A stretch of DNA of 64,000 nt from Acidimicrobiales bacterium (GCA_029245675.1 JAQWOV010000016.1:1-64000), one strand, 5' to 3'. Numbered from the stretch's first letter, positions 1 through 9,553 are shown. The notes: generated by a model not told the origin, from the sequence alone. Program-made: numbers and translations.

Positions 1-1
1 T

Positions 2-58
2 GGCTGGATGGCCGACAACGCTGACACCGTAGCTGGATGGATTTCCGCTGCTGGTTAA
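2..58 (+). CDS. 3' end of glycine betaine/proline-type ABC transporter substrate-binding protein (partial)
   Basis: Only the last 18 codons are in the window, ending with TAA. The tail reads GWMADNADTVAGWISAAG, with the Trp-rich 'W(M/I)ADN...V.GW' ending typical of ProX-like betaine-binding proteins. The next two genes are the ATPase and permease of the same transporter type, which supports the reading. The gene is separated from them by a strong hairpin, so the binding protein may be expressed at its own level. Assignment depends mostly on context because so little is visible. Confidence 0.55.
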   Translation, partial: GWMADNADTVAGWISAAG

Positions 59-81
59 TTAGTCAGAACAATTGTTAATAG

Positions 82-111
82 GAAGGGCGGGGCTTTTAAG
101 CCCCGCCCTTC
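82..111 (+). terminator. Strong GC-rich hairpin after proX-like gene
   Basis: A perfect 12-bp stem (82-93 pairing with 100-111) encloses a six-base TTTTAA loop; only a short T run (117-120) follows. It lies 23 bases after the proX-like stop. It could be an intrinsic terminator, or a stabilising hairpin that sets the ratio of binding protein to the other transporter subunits, as in other solute-binding-protein-first operons. Confidence 0.7.
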
Positions 112-248
112 TAACGTTTTCACACAAAAACCAGAAAAAAAGAATTACCTCTAGGTGAAGTCCAAGTTTGCAATAAGGGATGTAACACCTGCTAAGTTCG
201 TTGAAGCAGCGATATCTATGACTTTTAGTCAGAAATTTAGGGGGACTG

Positions 249-1469
249 ATGACAGATTTTGGTGAACCAATTATCTCATTGGAAAGCGTCTATAAGATTT
301 TTGGACCAGATCCTCGTGGACGAGCTTTTGACCTTGTCAAAGACGGAGTGCCTAAAGACGATGTACAAAGATTAACCGGACACGTCGTAGGCCTAGATGA
401 CATTTCTTTTTCTGTAAACAAAGGTGAAATTTTTGTTGTAATGGGCTTATCAGGTTCAGGTAAGTCAACAGCTATCCGTACAGTAAATAAACTCCACGAC
501 ACGACTTCTGGACGAGTAATGGTGAACGGAGTAAACGTTCAAGAATTAGAAGGAAAAGATTTACAAGCATTCCGTCAAGAAACCGGAATGGTTTTCCAGC
601 ATTTCGCACTGTTCCCGCATAGAAATGTTATTGATAACACCAGTTATGGATTAAAGGTTCAGGGAGTTTCTAACTCTGAAAGAGAGGAAGCGGCCATTCG
701 CGCTCTGTCGATGGTCGGACTTGAATCCTATGCCTACAACATGCCAAGTGAACTATCCGGAGGTATGCAACAGCGGGTAGGTCTTGCCCGTGCGTTATGT
801 AGTGACCCTCCGATTCTTCTCATGGATGAAGCGTTTAGTGCGTTGGATCCCCTCATCCGTCGTCAAATGCAAGACGAACTTATGGAGATTCAAAACCAAC
901 TACATAAAACGATTCTCTTTATTACACATGATCTAAATGAGGCATTAAGGATCGGGAATCGTGTATGCATCTTGAGGGATGGCCGTATTATTCAAATCGG
1001 TACACCAGAAGAGATTCTTACCGAGCCAGCTAATGGCTATGTCGCTGAATTCGTTCAAGATGTTGATCAAGGACGAGTCATTACAGTAGATGAAATCATG
1101 CAAGACGCCGTCACTTTTGAGGCTAATGCAACACTTTCAACTGTCATGGATCGTTTAGGAAGTAGAGGAGGAGGCTTCTGCTGTGATGCAGAAGGCCGAC
1201 CAACTGGTTTGGTAACAAAAGAAGACGCAAGTTCGGCTCTTGTACAAGGAACAACTGACATAAATAGTGTTCTCCGCACAGACTATGAGACAACAACAGC
1301 GACTGACCGGTTAAACGATAATTACGCGGCTGCAGGAAGAGGAATTCCAATAGCGGTGGTTGATGAAGGAGGACGGTTAGTTGGGGAACTTGAACCTAGA
1401 GAGATTATGGAAGAAATGGGACGGGTAGAACAATTAATTGATGGGTTCGAGCGGGAGGTATTCCTATGA
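249..1469 (+). CDS. proV: Glycine betaine/proline (or DMSP) ABC transporter ATPase, ProV-like
   Basis: Energises import of quaternary-ammonium or sulfonium osmolytes. The 406-residue protein has the long ProV N-terminus, Walker A GLSGSGKST (66-74), signature LSGGMQQR (169-176), Walker B ILLMDEAFSALD (189-200), the switch His in ITHD, and a C-terminal CBS-like region (about 280-400) that in this family senses ionic strength. The start ATG has an AGGGGG ribosome site (239-244). The stop overlaps the permease start by 4 bases (ATGA), so the two are translationally coupled. The substrate cannot be decided from the ATPase; betaine, proline betaine and DMSP are all carried by this family. Confidence 0.92.
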   Translation: MTDFGEPIISLESVYKIFGPDPRGRAFDLVKDGVPKDDVQRLTGHVVGLDDISFSVNKGEIFVVMGLSGSGKSTAIRTVNKLHDTTSGRVMVNGVNVQELEGKDLQAFRQETGMVFQHFALFPHRNVIDNTSYGLKVQGVSNSEREEAAIRALSMVGLESYAYNMPSELSGGMQQRVGLARALCSDPPILLMDEAFSALDPLIRRQMQDELMEIQNQLHKTILFITHDLNEALRIGNRVCILRDGRIIQIGTPEEILTEPANGYVAEFVQDVDQGRVITVDEIMQDAVTFEANATLSTVMDRLGSRGGGFCCDAEGRPTGLVTKEDASSALVQGTTDINSVLRTDYETTTATDRLNDNYAAAGRGIPIAVVDEGGRLVGELEPREIMEEMGRVEQLIDGFEREVFL

Positions 1470-3577
1470 GTCGTATCTTAAATTGGGCCACTGAAGAAGA
1501 TAAAATTAGCATACGGGACAATGAAATCCTTGATCAATGGGAAGTGCCATTTGGCGCATGGATTGATCAGATGGTGGACTGGGTTGACGCGAATCTTGTT
1601 TGGCTTCTTGATGCAATCAAATGGCCATTTGAGTTTTTACTCAGAAACTTTGTAGATAATTTTCTAATTGAATGGCTCCCTTGGTGGGGGGCAGTACTCC
1701 TGATTTTCGTCATTGGCTGTCTAGTCCGATCGATAAGCGTAGGGGTCACAGCAGGACTAGCACTAGCTTTATGTGGTTTCCTGGGGGCTGATTATTGGGT
1801 TGAATCTATTCGAACAATCGGCATGGTTCTTGTAGCCGTAGTTTTATGCGCATTGATAGGTATTCCCTTAGGGATTCTTTGTGGACGAGTTGATTCGGCG
1901 TGGAATGCTGTTCGACCCATCCTTGACGCTATGCAGGTTGTGCACGCCTTTGTTTACATGCTTCCGATTATCTTCTTCTTCAGTATCGGAGTGGTGCCGG
2001 CAACTATGGTTACGATGATTTTCGCCATACCGCCGTTGATACGCCTAACAAATTTGGGCATTCGGCAGGTACCTGAAGATGTGGTAGAAGCCAGTCGCGC
2101 CTATGGGGCAACAGAATTACGTGTTCTCACTGATGTCCAGTTGCCACTAGCTCGTCCTGCTCTTATGGCAGGGCTTAATCAGACACTCCTCCTCTCAATC
2201 TCAATGCTTGGTATCGCCGCCATCATGGGCGCAGGAGGCCTTGGTCGTTTGGTATATAAGTCAGTGCAAAACCTCTCAGTTTCTCAAGCAGCCTCATCAG
2301 GTCTCGCGCTGTTCATTGTTGCCGTAGTTCTTGACCGGTTATCACAACCTGAAGAATCTGATACAGGTAATTTGTTTTCTCGGATAAGGAAAGCATGGGC
2401 CACTCGCTCAACCCCTGAAGATCTCCTCAAAGAAGTTCAAGAATCAGCAGCGGAAAAACCTAGTGAGAAGATGGAAGAACATAAGGGACTCACTCCACAA
2501 GAACGTATTGGTTATGCGGCTGCTGGGGTTGGAGGTGTCGTTGCTTTAATCTCAACTTTCCTTACCTGGGGTAAAGATTCTGGTCTTCTTAGCGGACACT
2601 CTCGTGCCACTGACTTAGATCTCGCTGGTCAATCCTTTACCGGACTGCAAGCATCTGGAGGTTCTTGGGCAGGATATGTTGTCTTTGGTCTGAGTATATT
2701 TCTCATACTTGCAGCGATCTCTTCTTTCCGAAGAGCTGGTTCTGGAAATCGATGGTTCTCTCCCGACGGAGTGGTAATAAGTTCGGTAGCGATGCTGATC
2801 GTTACTTTGACTTATCTCCTAGTCAACAGCGCTCAAGGAACAGTTTCCTATAGCCACGGGATAGGGATTTATCTCGCGCTGGCCTCTAGCATTGTCATGG
2901 TCCTGGGCGGCATTTATGCATTATGGACAGCTCCTTATTCTGCTCTTCGGCCGTTGTCAATTACAGTTAGTTGGAGCCGAATCCTTACTGCAGTTATGGC
3001 AGTCTTGTTTATTTATGTTGGCTCAATTGCAGGATGGACCTTTGACGAGCGCGGATCAGGGGAACTAACACCAGCTCAAGAAGAAGAAGTCGCAGCTTTA
3101 AAAGCTGAATGTGATGCCGACTCATCGACTTGTCCGTTAAACACATTAGGAATTGGGTCTATTTATAATGATGCACGACTATCAAACAAGATAATTCATG
3201 ATGCTTACACCGAAGAGGGTGGCGGACTTGGTTATCTTTCAGTCATTGGGATAGCAGTAGCTGCACTTTTCGTTCTACCCGCTGCCGGGCTTTTACGGAA
3301 AGAGGAACACTACCGATGGCGGTGGGCCTCACTTGCAGCCGGCACCGGGCTTGGGGTTGGCCTTATCGGGCTAGTTTGGATAGCGAGCTTGCTTCGAGTT
3401 TCGGAAACCCTGATAGTTACCGGAAATGGAGCATTTTTAGTCCTAACCGCAGGTTACATAATGTTCTCTTCGTCAAAGAAACTCTTAGATGAATTTAGAA
3501 GAGAAATGGATTACGACGATTCTGTCGTAGGAACAGAAGAGAACGAAACAGATCAAGCAGCTTTATCAGAAACCTAA
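1466..3577 (+). CDS. proW: Glycine betaine-type ABC permease (ProW-like) with long C-terminal membrane extension
   Basis: Membrane channel of the osmolyte importer. Residues 1-300 are a normal ProW: amphipathic Trp-rich N-terminus, about six membrane segments and the EAA loop around 209-228 (EASRAYGATELRVL...P) that docks on the ATPase. After a charged linker (about 295-345) comes an extra 350-residue part with about seven or eight hydrophobic segments, a small soluble loop with two Cys (around residues 550-565), and an acidic tail. E. coli ProW is only about 350 residues. The extension resembles no module I can name; it could stabilise or regulate the channel. No frameshift or internal start separates the two halves. 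Confidence 0.85.
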   Translation: MSRILNWATEEDKISIRDNEILDQWEVPFGAWIDQMVDWVDANLVWLLDAIKWPFEFLLRNFVDNFLIEWLPWWGAVLLIFVIGCLVRSISVGVTAGLALALCGFLGADYWVESIRTIGMVLVAVVLCALIGIPLGILCGRVDSAWNAVRPILDAMQVVHAFVYMLPIIFFFSIGVVPATMVTMIFAIPPLIRLTNLGIRQVPEDVVEASRAYGATELRVLTDVQLPLARPALMAGLNQTLLLSISMLGIAAIMGAGGLGRLVYKSVQNLSVSQAASSGLALFIVAVVLDRLSQPEESDTGNLFSRIRKAWATRSTPEDLLKEVQESAAEKPSEKMEEHKGLTPQERIGYAAAGVGGVVALISTFLTWGKDSGLLSGHSRATDLDLAGQSFTGLQASGGSWAGYVVFGLSIFLILAAISSFRRAGSGNRWFSPDGVVISSVAMLIVTLTYLLVNSAQGTVSYSHGIGIYLALASSIVMVLGGIYALWTAPYSALRPLSITVSWSRILTAVMAVLFIYVGSIAGWTFDERGSGELTPAQEEEVAALKAECDADSSTCPLNTLGIGSIYNDARLSNKIIHDAYTEEGGGLGYLSVIGIAVAALFVLPAAGLLRKEEHYRWRWASLAAGTGLGVGLIGLVWIASLLRVSETLIVTGNGAFLVLTAGYIMFSSSKKLLDEFRREMDYDDSVVGTEENETDQAALSET

Positions 3578-3625
3578 ATTAGTGCCGCTTGGTACTACTG
3601 CTCTTTGAGCGGGTATCTTCCCTAT

Positions 3626-4447
3626 ATGGAAGAAAATACGAAAGTTCCCCTTGATGGAGGAACAGAAGAACTACGAATCACTCGTGCATCTGACATAGTC
3701 ACAATCACGATTCATCGCCCTGAAGTTATGAATGCAATGACGGCTGCTATGTTTGCTGACTTTGGAAAAGCATGTCGAGAAATTAATGAAGACATTTCAA
3801 TTCGCGCTGTTGTGGTAACCGGCGAAGGAGGAAATTTCTGTTCCGGAGCAGATGTTGGAGGCAAAAGGAATGAAGCCATTGCGGCTTCAACGACGATACC
3901 ACTTCGTAATCTTCGCCGAATCAAAGAATCAGCATTAGCTCTTTATGACATACAGCATCCAGTGATAGCAAAAGTAAGAGGCGTAGCTGCAGGAGCAGGA
4001 CTAAATCTCGCTTTAGGGTGCGACCTTATATATGCATCAGATAATGCGAGATTCTCGGAAGTGTTTGCCCGCAGAGGTCTTTCAATCGATTTTGGTGGAT
4101 CATGGCTTTTGCCGAGGCGCGTAGGGCTTCACCGAGCAAAAGAACTTGTGTTTCTTGCAGAAGTAATTGATGCAGTTGAAGCTGATCGTATCGGACTAGT
4201 TAATCGTGTTATTCCTGATGCTGAGTTAGACGCCTATGTCGATGACATAGCTGAAAGAACAGCAGCGGGACCACCTTTATCTTTGTCACTTAGTAAAGCT
4301 CTTTTAAACAATGGAACAACTTCATCAATGAGTCAATCTTTAGAAGCTGAGGGTTCCGCACAGGCAAGCAATTTTTCAACTGAAGATGTTCGTGAAGCAG
4401 GACTGGCATGGGCAGAAAAACGTCCCGCTAAATTTATAGGCCGCTAG
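3626..4447 (+). CDS. Enoyl-CoA hydratase/isomerase family protein, PaaG-like
   Basis: Crotonase-fold acyl-CoA enzyme, 273 residues from the ATG at 3626; an upstream in-frame TTG at 3605 gives 280 but has no ribosome site. The oxyanion-hole segments FCSGADVGG (71-79) and GVAAGAGLNLALGCD (119-133) are clear. The two catalytic glutamates of classical hydratases are absent: Asn127 and Phe147 occupy those places. Asp155 in LSIDFGGSW matches the catalytic Asp of PaaG-type isomerases, so double-bond isomerisation is more likely than hydration. It sits between the osmolyte transporter and an amine oxidase, 18 bases before the latter. Confidence 0.85.
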   Translation: MEENTKVPLDGGTEELRITRASDIVTITIHRPEVMNAMTAAMFADFGKACREINEDISIRAVVVTGEGGNFCSGADVGGKRNEAIAASTTIPLRNLRRIKESALALYDIQHPVIAKVRGVAAGAGLNLALGCDLIYASDNARFSEVFARRGLSIDFGGSWLLPRRVGLHRAKELVFLAEVIDAVEADRIGLVNRVIPDAELDAYVDDIAERTAAGPPLSLSLSKALLNNGTTSSMSQSLEAEGSAQASNFSTEDVREAGLAWAEKRPAKFIGR

Positions 4448-4465
4448 CACTACGGAGAAATTTTA

Positions 4466-5782
4466 ATGAGTTCAGAAAATAAATATGACGCTGTAATTAT
4501 TGGAGCAGGAGTAATTGGTTCCGCTGTGGCTTATGAACTAGCTCAACGAGGATGGAAAACCTGCAATATCGACAAACTGCCGGCAGCTGGATATGGATCT
4601 ACATCAAATTCATGTGCGATTGTTCGATTTAGCTATTCCACTTATCAAGGCGTTGCTATGTCTTATGAAGGGATGCATTACTGGACAGATTGGGAGAACT
4701 ATTTAGGGGGGCCAGAAATAGACGAATCTGGACTAATTGAGTTCAGACAAACCGGAACCGCTCTTATTAAAGCCCCAGATGGTCATCATCAGAAAGTCAC
4801 CCCTTTGCTCGAAGAACTCAATATCCCACATGAGCATTGGGATTTAAATCGTCTTTCAGAGCGTCTTCCAATATTGGATCATGGCGTACTCGGCCCACCA
4901 AGCAGACCAGAGGATGAATCTTTCTGGGCTGACCCAACAGACGACATAGAAGGAGCCTTGTTTACTCCTGAGTCAGGCTATGTAAGTGACCCTCAACTGT
5001 CATCACACAACTTACAGAGAGCGGCCGAAGCATTCGGGGCTGAATTCCGATTTGGGCAAACAGTCGTAGCCATAAATAACGAGGATAATAGAACTACTGG
5101 AGTACGTCTTGAAGACGGAACAGAAATCCAATCTCCAGTAGTTGTTAACGTAGCCGGACCCCATTCTTATTTGATTAACGACTTAGCGGGGCTTACTGGC
5201 ACGATGAACATAACAACTAAGGCATTACGTCACGAAGTCCACCATGTTCCCTCTCCTGAAGGCTTTGATTTTGAAGCCGATGGTCTGCACATTTCAGATG
5301 GAGACGCAGCAGTATATTTCCGCCCCGCAGTCGGCAATAACATCTTGATTGGTAGCGAGGATCCAGAATGTGATGTTAAAGAATGGGTAGACCCAGATGA
5401 CTTTGATCAAGAAATTCATGATGATCAATGGGAAGCCCAAGTTTTGCGTTGTGCTAGAAGAGTAGAAGGACTTGGTCTTCCGCATGAGAAAAAAGGCGTG
5501 GTTGACCTTTACGACGTCAGTGACGATTGGATCCCGATATATGACCGAACAGACCTTGATGGCTTCTATGTGGCCATCGGCACAAGCGGAAATCAATACA
5601 AGAATGCAGGTGTAGCCGGCCACTGTATGGCGGAACTTATTACAGCAGTTGAAGCAGGCCATGACCATGACGCTGATCCAATAAAAGTGAACGGACGCTA
5701 CACCGGGTTAGAGATGGACCTAGGTTTCTATTCCAGAAATCGAGAAATCAACCCTAATTCATCATTCTCTGTGAATGGCTGA
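4466..5782 (+). CDS. FAD-dependent amine/amino-acid oxidoreductase (DAO family, sarcosine oxidase/glycine oxidase-like)
   Basis: 438-residue DAO-fold flavoprotein. The FAD-binding GAGVIG (13-18) starts the first beta-alpha-beta unit and the C-terminal YVAIGTSGNQYKNAGVAG segment closes the FAD site. The family oxidises secondary or tertiary amines such as sarcosine, dimethylglycine or proline to imines. A GGAGAAA ribosome site lies 6 bases before the ATG. The context of a betaine-type transporter and a dimethylglycine dehydrogenase operon facing it suggests a methylated glycine substrate, but this is inference; the electron acceptor (oxygen or a quinone/ETF) is not visible from sequence. Confidence 0.8.
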   Translation: MSSENKYDAVIIGAGVIGSAVAYELAQRGWKTCNIDKLPAAGYGSTSNSCAIVRFSYSTYQGVAMSYEGMHYWTDWENYLGGPEIDESGLIEFRQTGTALIKAPDGHHQKVTPLLEELNIPHEHWDLNRLSERLPILDHGVLGPPSRPEDESFWADPTDDIEGALFTPESGYVSDPQLSSHNLQRAAEAFGAEFRFGQTVVAINNEDNRTTGVRLEDGTEIQSPVVVNVAGPHSYLINDLAGLTGTMNITTKALRHEVHHVPSPEGFDFEADGLHISDGDAAVYFRPAVGNNILIGSEDPECDVKEWVDPDDFDQEIHDDQWEAQVLRCARRVEGLGLPHEKKGVVDLYDVSDDWIPIYDRTDLDGFYVAIGTSGNQYKNAGVAGHCMAELITAVEAGHDHDADPIKVNGRYTGLEMDLGFYSRNREINPNSSFSVNG

Positions 5783-5783
5783 G

Positions 5784-7091
5784 TCAACAGAACTCAGTGA
5801 GGCTTAAAGACCAAGGTGTTAAATTCTCGTAACCAGTTTCAGTAATCAAAACCTGATCTTCTAACTTGACTCCTTCGCCGCCGGAATAGGGGCCTACATA
5901 AGACTCAACTGTCATCACCATCCCAGGTTCAAGGACGCCGTCATAGCCGAAATTATCCCAACTCGCTGGAAAACCAATGCCCGGCCATTCATCACATTGA
6001 CCCACCCCATGGAAAAGGACACTGTAATGACGGTAATCATCTAACGAAGGAAACCAAGCCTTGTGCGTTAACTCATGAAATGAGCGTCCAGGAGTAAGTA
6101 ACTCTATGTTCTGCGTCATCTGTTCAACAGCCAGTTCATGCGTATGTTTTTGCGCAGCGCTTGGTTCTGAATCGCCACAAATCCACGTCCGCGAAATATC
6201 AGTCATCATCCCGTACGAACCAACGAGATCTGTGTCAAAGCCAACTAAATCACCATCTTGAATGACATAACTAGAACATTCCTGAAACCATGGATTCGTT
6301 CTCGGACCCGCTGAAAGCAGACGACACTCCATCCACTCACCACCACGTGCAAGCATTTCAGCCCAAAGCACCCCCCATAGTTGTTGCTCCGAAATTCCCG
6401 GAGTGAGGGCTTCAAAAAGTTTCTGACAAGAGATACGAGTCGCCTCAATTCCACACCTCATTGCTAAAAGCTCATCTTTACCTTTTATCGCTCGAGCTCT
6501 CTCCATGATCTCCATTCCATTAGTGAGAGTTAAGCCAGTGGCTTCCAACGCCGTTGATCCCTGTGGAGGAATCACATCAACAGCTAAACGGGTGTTCCCG
6601 CCTCCGTGTTCCTTTACGAGGGCATGTATTTCCTTTGCCATTTTTTCTGCTTGTTCGTTTGCACGATCTCCAGCTAAAAAATAAGTGAAAGAAGTATTTG
6701 GACGCACTTCCGTTACATGAGGATTATGGCCAGAAAGGAAATCACAGTCTTTAAATTCCCAAAGAACTATTGGACCATCAGCAGCAATGAACGCCCATCT
6801 TGCCTGATTGTGAGTTACCCAGAGTTGCATGTTGGGAGAATCAGTGGCGTACATCAGATTCAGTGGATCAAAAAGTAAAGCACCAGCAACATCGTTTTTA
6901 ACTAGTTGTTCCCTGATCCGATTAACTCGGTAATTTCGCATTTCTTCAAGATCAGGCAGAGATAAACCTGCTGCAGCCCACTCAGTCAAGGCGGGCTCTC
7001 CAGGACCCATCACGATTCTATGGCCGCTTGAAAGAGCGGCTTGAACTAGTGGGTCCTTTGCTGACTGACGCATTTTCTCTTGAGCGTTCAT
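5784..7091 (-). CDS. dddP: M24-family DddP-like DMSP lyase (candidate)
   Basis: 435 residues from the ATG at 7091 (a TTG just before it gives one more). The pita-bread M24B fold is recognisable and the sequence matches DddP closely in remembered segments: FDPLN..YATDS.NMQLW, GGEW.E.RLL.SGPRTNPWFQEC and FDTDLVGSYG..TDISR. Counting from the TTG, Asp287, Asp289, Asp299, His362, Glu397 and Glu412 match the DddP metal ligands, and Asp368 in HGVGQCDEWP matches the catalytic Asp377, with identical spacings. DddP cleaves DMSP to DMS and acrylate. Non-lyase relatives of DddP exist, so the substrate needs testing. Last gene of the minus-strand operon, 7 bases after the dimethylglycine dehydrogenase-like gene. 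Confidence 0.78.
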   Translation of the reverse strand: MNAQEKMRQSAKDPLVQAALSSGHRIVMGPGEPALTEWAAAGLSLPDLEEMRNYRVNRIREQLVKNDVAGALLFDPLNLMYATDSPNMQLWVTHNQARWAFIAADGPIVLWEFKDCDFLSGHNPHVTEVRPNTSFTYFLAGDRANEQAEKMAKEIHALVKEHGGGNTRLAVDVIPPQGSTALEATGLTLTNGMEIMERARAIKGKDELLAMRCGIEATRISCQKLFEALTPGISEQQLWGVLWAEMLARGGEWMECRLLSAGPRTNPWFQECSSYVIQDGDLVGFDTDLVGSYGMMTDISRTWICGDSEPSAAQKHTHELAVEQMTQNIELLTPGRSFHELTHKAWFPSLDDYRHYSVLFHGVGQCDEWPGIGFPASWDNFGYDGVLEPGMVMTVESYVGPYSGGEGVKLEDQVLITETGYENLTPWSLSLTEFC

Positions 7092-7098
7092 CAAACTC

Positions 7099-9534
7099 TC
7101 AACTTCTCATTTTTGATCCCGAAGGATCGAAGAGCGGTTCGTCTAATGGGGTAGCGAGACGCTTCTTACCGAGAATTTCAATTTCAAATGTTCCTTCTGC
7201 ATTTACCGGGACGTAACCAAGCGCACATGATGCTTGCGACCAGTGTGCGTAACCTCCAGAAGTAACCCATCCGACAACTTCACCGTTAACCCAGATCGGC
7301 TCATCGCCGACTGCATCAGCATCTTCAGTATCGATGGTAAAAGCAGTCAACTTACGCTCAACACCTTTTTCTTTAGCGGCTAAAGCTGCTTCCCGGCCAA
7401 TAAAGTCTCCTTTGTCTAATTTTACAAAATGCTCTAAGCCTGCTTCCCACGGGTTATAGATAGGTCGGTATTCAGTAGCCCAACCTCCAAAGTTTTTATC
7501 AAAACGTAAAGAATTTAGAGCATGTAGTCCAAATAGTTTCATTCCGTGTGGCTCTCCAGCTTGAACTAGTAAGTCGAAAAGAGACGCTTGCAAAGAAGCT
7601 GGTACCCAAAACTCATAACCGAGATCTCCACTAAACGAGATACGCCCAACTATGGCGGGGACCATACCAACGTTCATTGGTCTAATATCTAAAAATCGGA
7701 ATGCCTCATTTGAAACATCTTCTTCAACCAACGAAGCTAAGACATCTCTAGCAAGTGGCCCGGCAATAGAAAGTCCAGTCATTTCATGACTTAGAACTCG
7801 GTAGGAAACAGATCCGTCACTGGGTAAATGACTTGTGAACCATCGGTGGTGATACCCTTCTGCGACACCTGACCCGAAGATGAGAAAACGTTCTTCTTCA
7901 GTAAATGGGTCGGCCAAAGTTGCGATAGTGAAATCTCCTATCAGCATGCCCTTCTCGTTGAGCATGGGGGCGAGAGTAAGTCGTCCTGCAGAAGGAACTT
8001 TGTTAGTGACGAGTTTTTCTAAAAACTTTCTTGCTCCTGATCCGAAAAACTCATGCTTTGCGAATCCTGTTGTTTCCATCAGCCCTACTTTTTCTCTGAC
8101 GGTACGAACCTCTTCTCCAACGAGGTCAAAAGCATTCGAACGCTTAAAAGTGACATCTTCAATTGGTTTCTTTCCTTTTTCTTGGAACCACAATGCGTTC
8201 TCAAGTCCATAACTTGCTCCCCAGACGGCATTTGCCTCTGTTAAGCGTTCATGAATGGGAGAGGTATACAACGGACGTCCTGCGGGTAGTTCTTCATTAG
8301 GAAACGAAATTTGGAACCGTCGACTGTAATTCTCCATAACTTTTTCTTGTGTGTAGCCCGGGGTAGTCCAGTCGCCATAACGAGCTACATCCATGCCCCA
8401 AATATCAAAACCTGGGTCCCCTGTAGTCATCCAATTTGCCATAGCTAAACCAACACCGCCGCCTTGGCTTAGACCTGCCATGACGCCACAAGCCACCCAA
8501 TGCCCTTTTTGGCCACGTACAGGCCCAATTAGTGGATTTCCGTCCGGAGCGAACGTAAATGGACCATTTATTACTTGCTTAATTCCGACCTCATTGAAAA
8601 TTGGGAAATGAGCGAAACTTACTTCGAATGAAGGAGTAAGTCGGTCTAAGTCAGGAGCAAGGAGTTGGGAGCCGAAATCCCATGGCGTTTCTTTAACAGA
8701 CCAGGGGACACATGCTTGTTCGTAGGTTCCAAGTAAAAGGCCACCGCCCTCAGCGCGTAGATAGATTTCGCCACCAAAATCTACGGCGCCAAAACCGAAT
8801 CCTCCTGTTGCTTCAAGCCAGGGTTTGATTTCAGGTATTTCCTCCGTAAGTAAGTACATGTGTTCCATCGCCAGAATTGGTAACTCAATTCCGCACATGC
8901 GTCCAACTTCACGGGCCCAAAGGCCTCCACAGTTGACAATGTGTTCAGTGTTTATTGTTCCTTGTTCAGTAACTACATCCCAAGTGCCATTATTTTTTTG
9001 AATTAGGTCGTGAGCCCACGTATTTCTATAAACCTCTGCTCCAGCCATTCGTGCTGCAGTAGCATATGCATTAGTAACACCTGATGGATCTACGTGACCG
9101 CCGACTGGGTCCCACATGGCTCCGGCGAAATGTTTCTCTTCAAGAATTGGAAGCATCTCTTTAGCCTCAGCGACGGAAATCATTTCAGTTTCCATAGACA
9201 GATATTGTCCACGCGCATGTATCATGCGCAGCCAATCCAATCGTTCTTCAGTGTCTGCCAACATCAATTCACCAGTTTGGTGAATACCGCAACTAACACC
9301 TGATATTTCTTCTATGTCTTTATAAAGTTGTACGGTGTATCGCTGCAAAGCAGCAATATTCGGATCACCGTTGAGTGTGAGCATTCCTCCAGCAGCATGC
9401 CAAGTTGATCCGGCGGTTAGTTCTTTGCGTTCAACTAAAACTACGTCAGTCCAACCTGCCTTAGTTAAGTGGTAAAGAATGCTTGCGCCAACTACGCCAC
9501 CTCCAATGACCACAACTTGCGTGCTGGTTTTCAT
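7099..9534 (-). CDS. Dimethylglycine/sarcosine dehydrogenase-like FAD protein with GcvT domain
   Basis: 811 residues in two parts. The N-terminal DAO domain has GGGVVG (11-16) and GSTWHAAG (42-49), whose His46 corresponds to the covalent FAD-linking His of DMGDH and sarcosine dehydrogenase. The C-terminal half (about 430-800) is a GcvT/aminomethyltransferase-type folate domain that in these enzymes captures the released one-carbon unit as methylene-tetrahydrofolate. An AGGAG ribosome site precedes the ATG. It follows the MttB-family gene and precedes the DddP-like gene, so stepwise demethylation of a betaine is the natural reading. DMGDH versus sarcosine dehydrogenase cannot be decided. Confidence 0.88.
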   Translation of the reverse strand: MKTSTQVVVIGGGVVGASILYHLTKAGWTDVVLVERKELTAGSTWHAAGGMLTLNGDPNIAALQRYTVQLYKDIEEISGVSCGIHQTGELMLADTEERLDWLRMIHARGQYLSMETEMISVAEAKEMLPILEEKHFAGAMWDPVGGHVDPSGVTNAYATAARMAGAEVYRNTWAHDLIQKNNGTWDVVTEQGTINTEHIVNCGGLWAREVGRMCGIELPILAMEHMYLLTEEIPEIKPWLEATGGFGFGAVDFGGEIYLRAEGGGLLLGTYEQACVPWSVKETPWDFGSQLLAPDLDRLTPSFEVSFAHFPIFNEVGIKQVINGPFTFAPDGNPLIGPVRGQKGHWVACGVMAGLSQGGGVGLAMANWMTTGDPGFDIWGMDVARYGDWTTPGYTQEKVMENYSRRFQISFPNEELPAGRPLYTSPIHERLTEANAVWGASYGLENALWFQEKGKKPIEDVTFKRSNAFDLVGEEVRTVREKVGLMETTGFAKHEFFGSGARKFLEKLVTNKVPSAGRLTLAPMLNEKGMLIGDFTIATLADPFTEEERFLIFGSGVAEGYHHRWFTSHLPSDGSVSYRVLSHEMTGLSIAGPLARDVLASLVEEDVSNEAFRFLDIRPMNVGMVPAIVGRISFSGDLGYEFWVPASLQASLFDLLVQAGEPHGMKLFGLHALNSLRFDKNFGGWATEYRPIYNPWEAGLEHFVKLDKGDFIGREAALAAKEKGVERKLTAFTIDTEDADAVGDEPIWVNGEVVGWVTSGGYAHWSQASCALGYVPVNAEGTFEIEILGKKRLATPLDEPLFDPSGSKMRS

Positions 9535-9553
9535 TATTTTCTCCTAGGTAAAA

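Noticed and set aside
5294-5668. A 124-residue open frame on the minus strand inside the FAD oxidoreductase gene
   Set aside because: It is the antisense shadow of a well-supported gene and has no family features or ribosome site.
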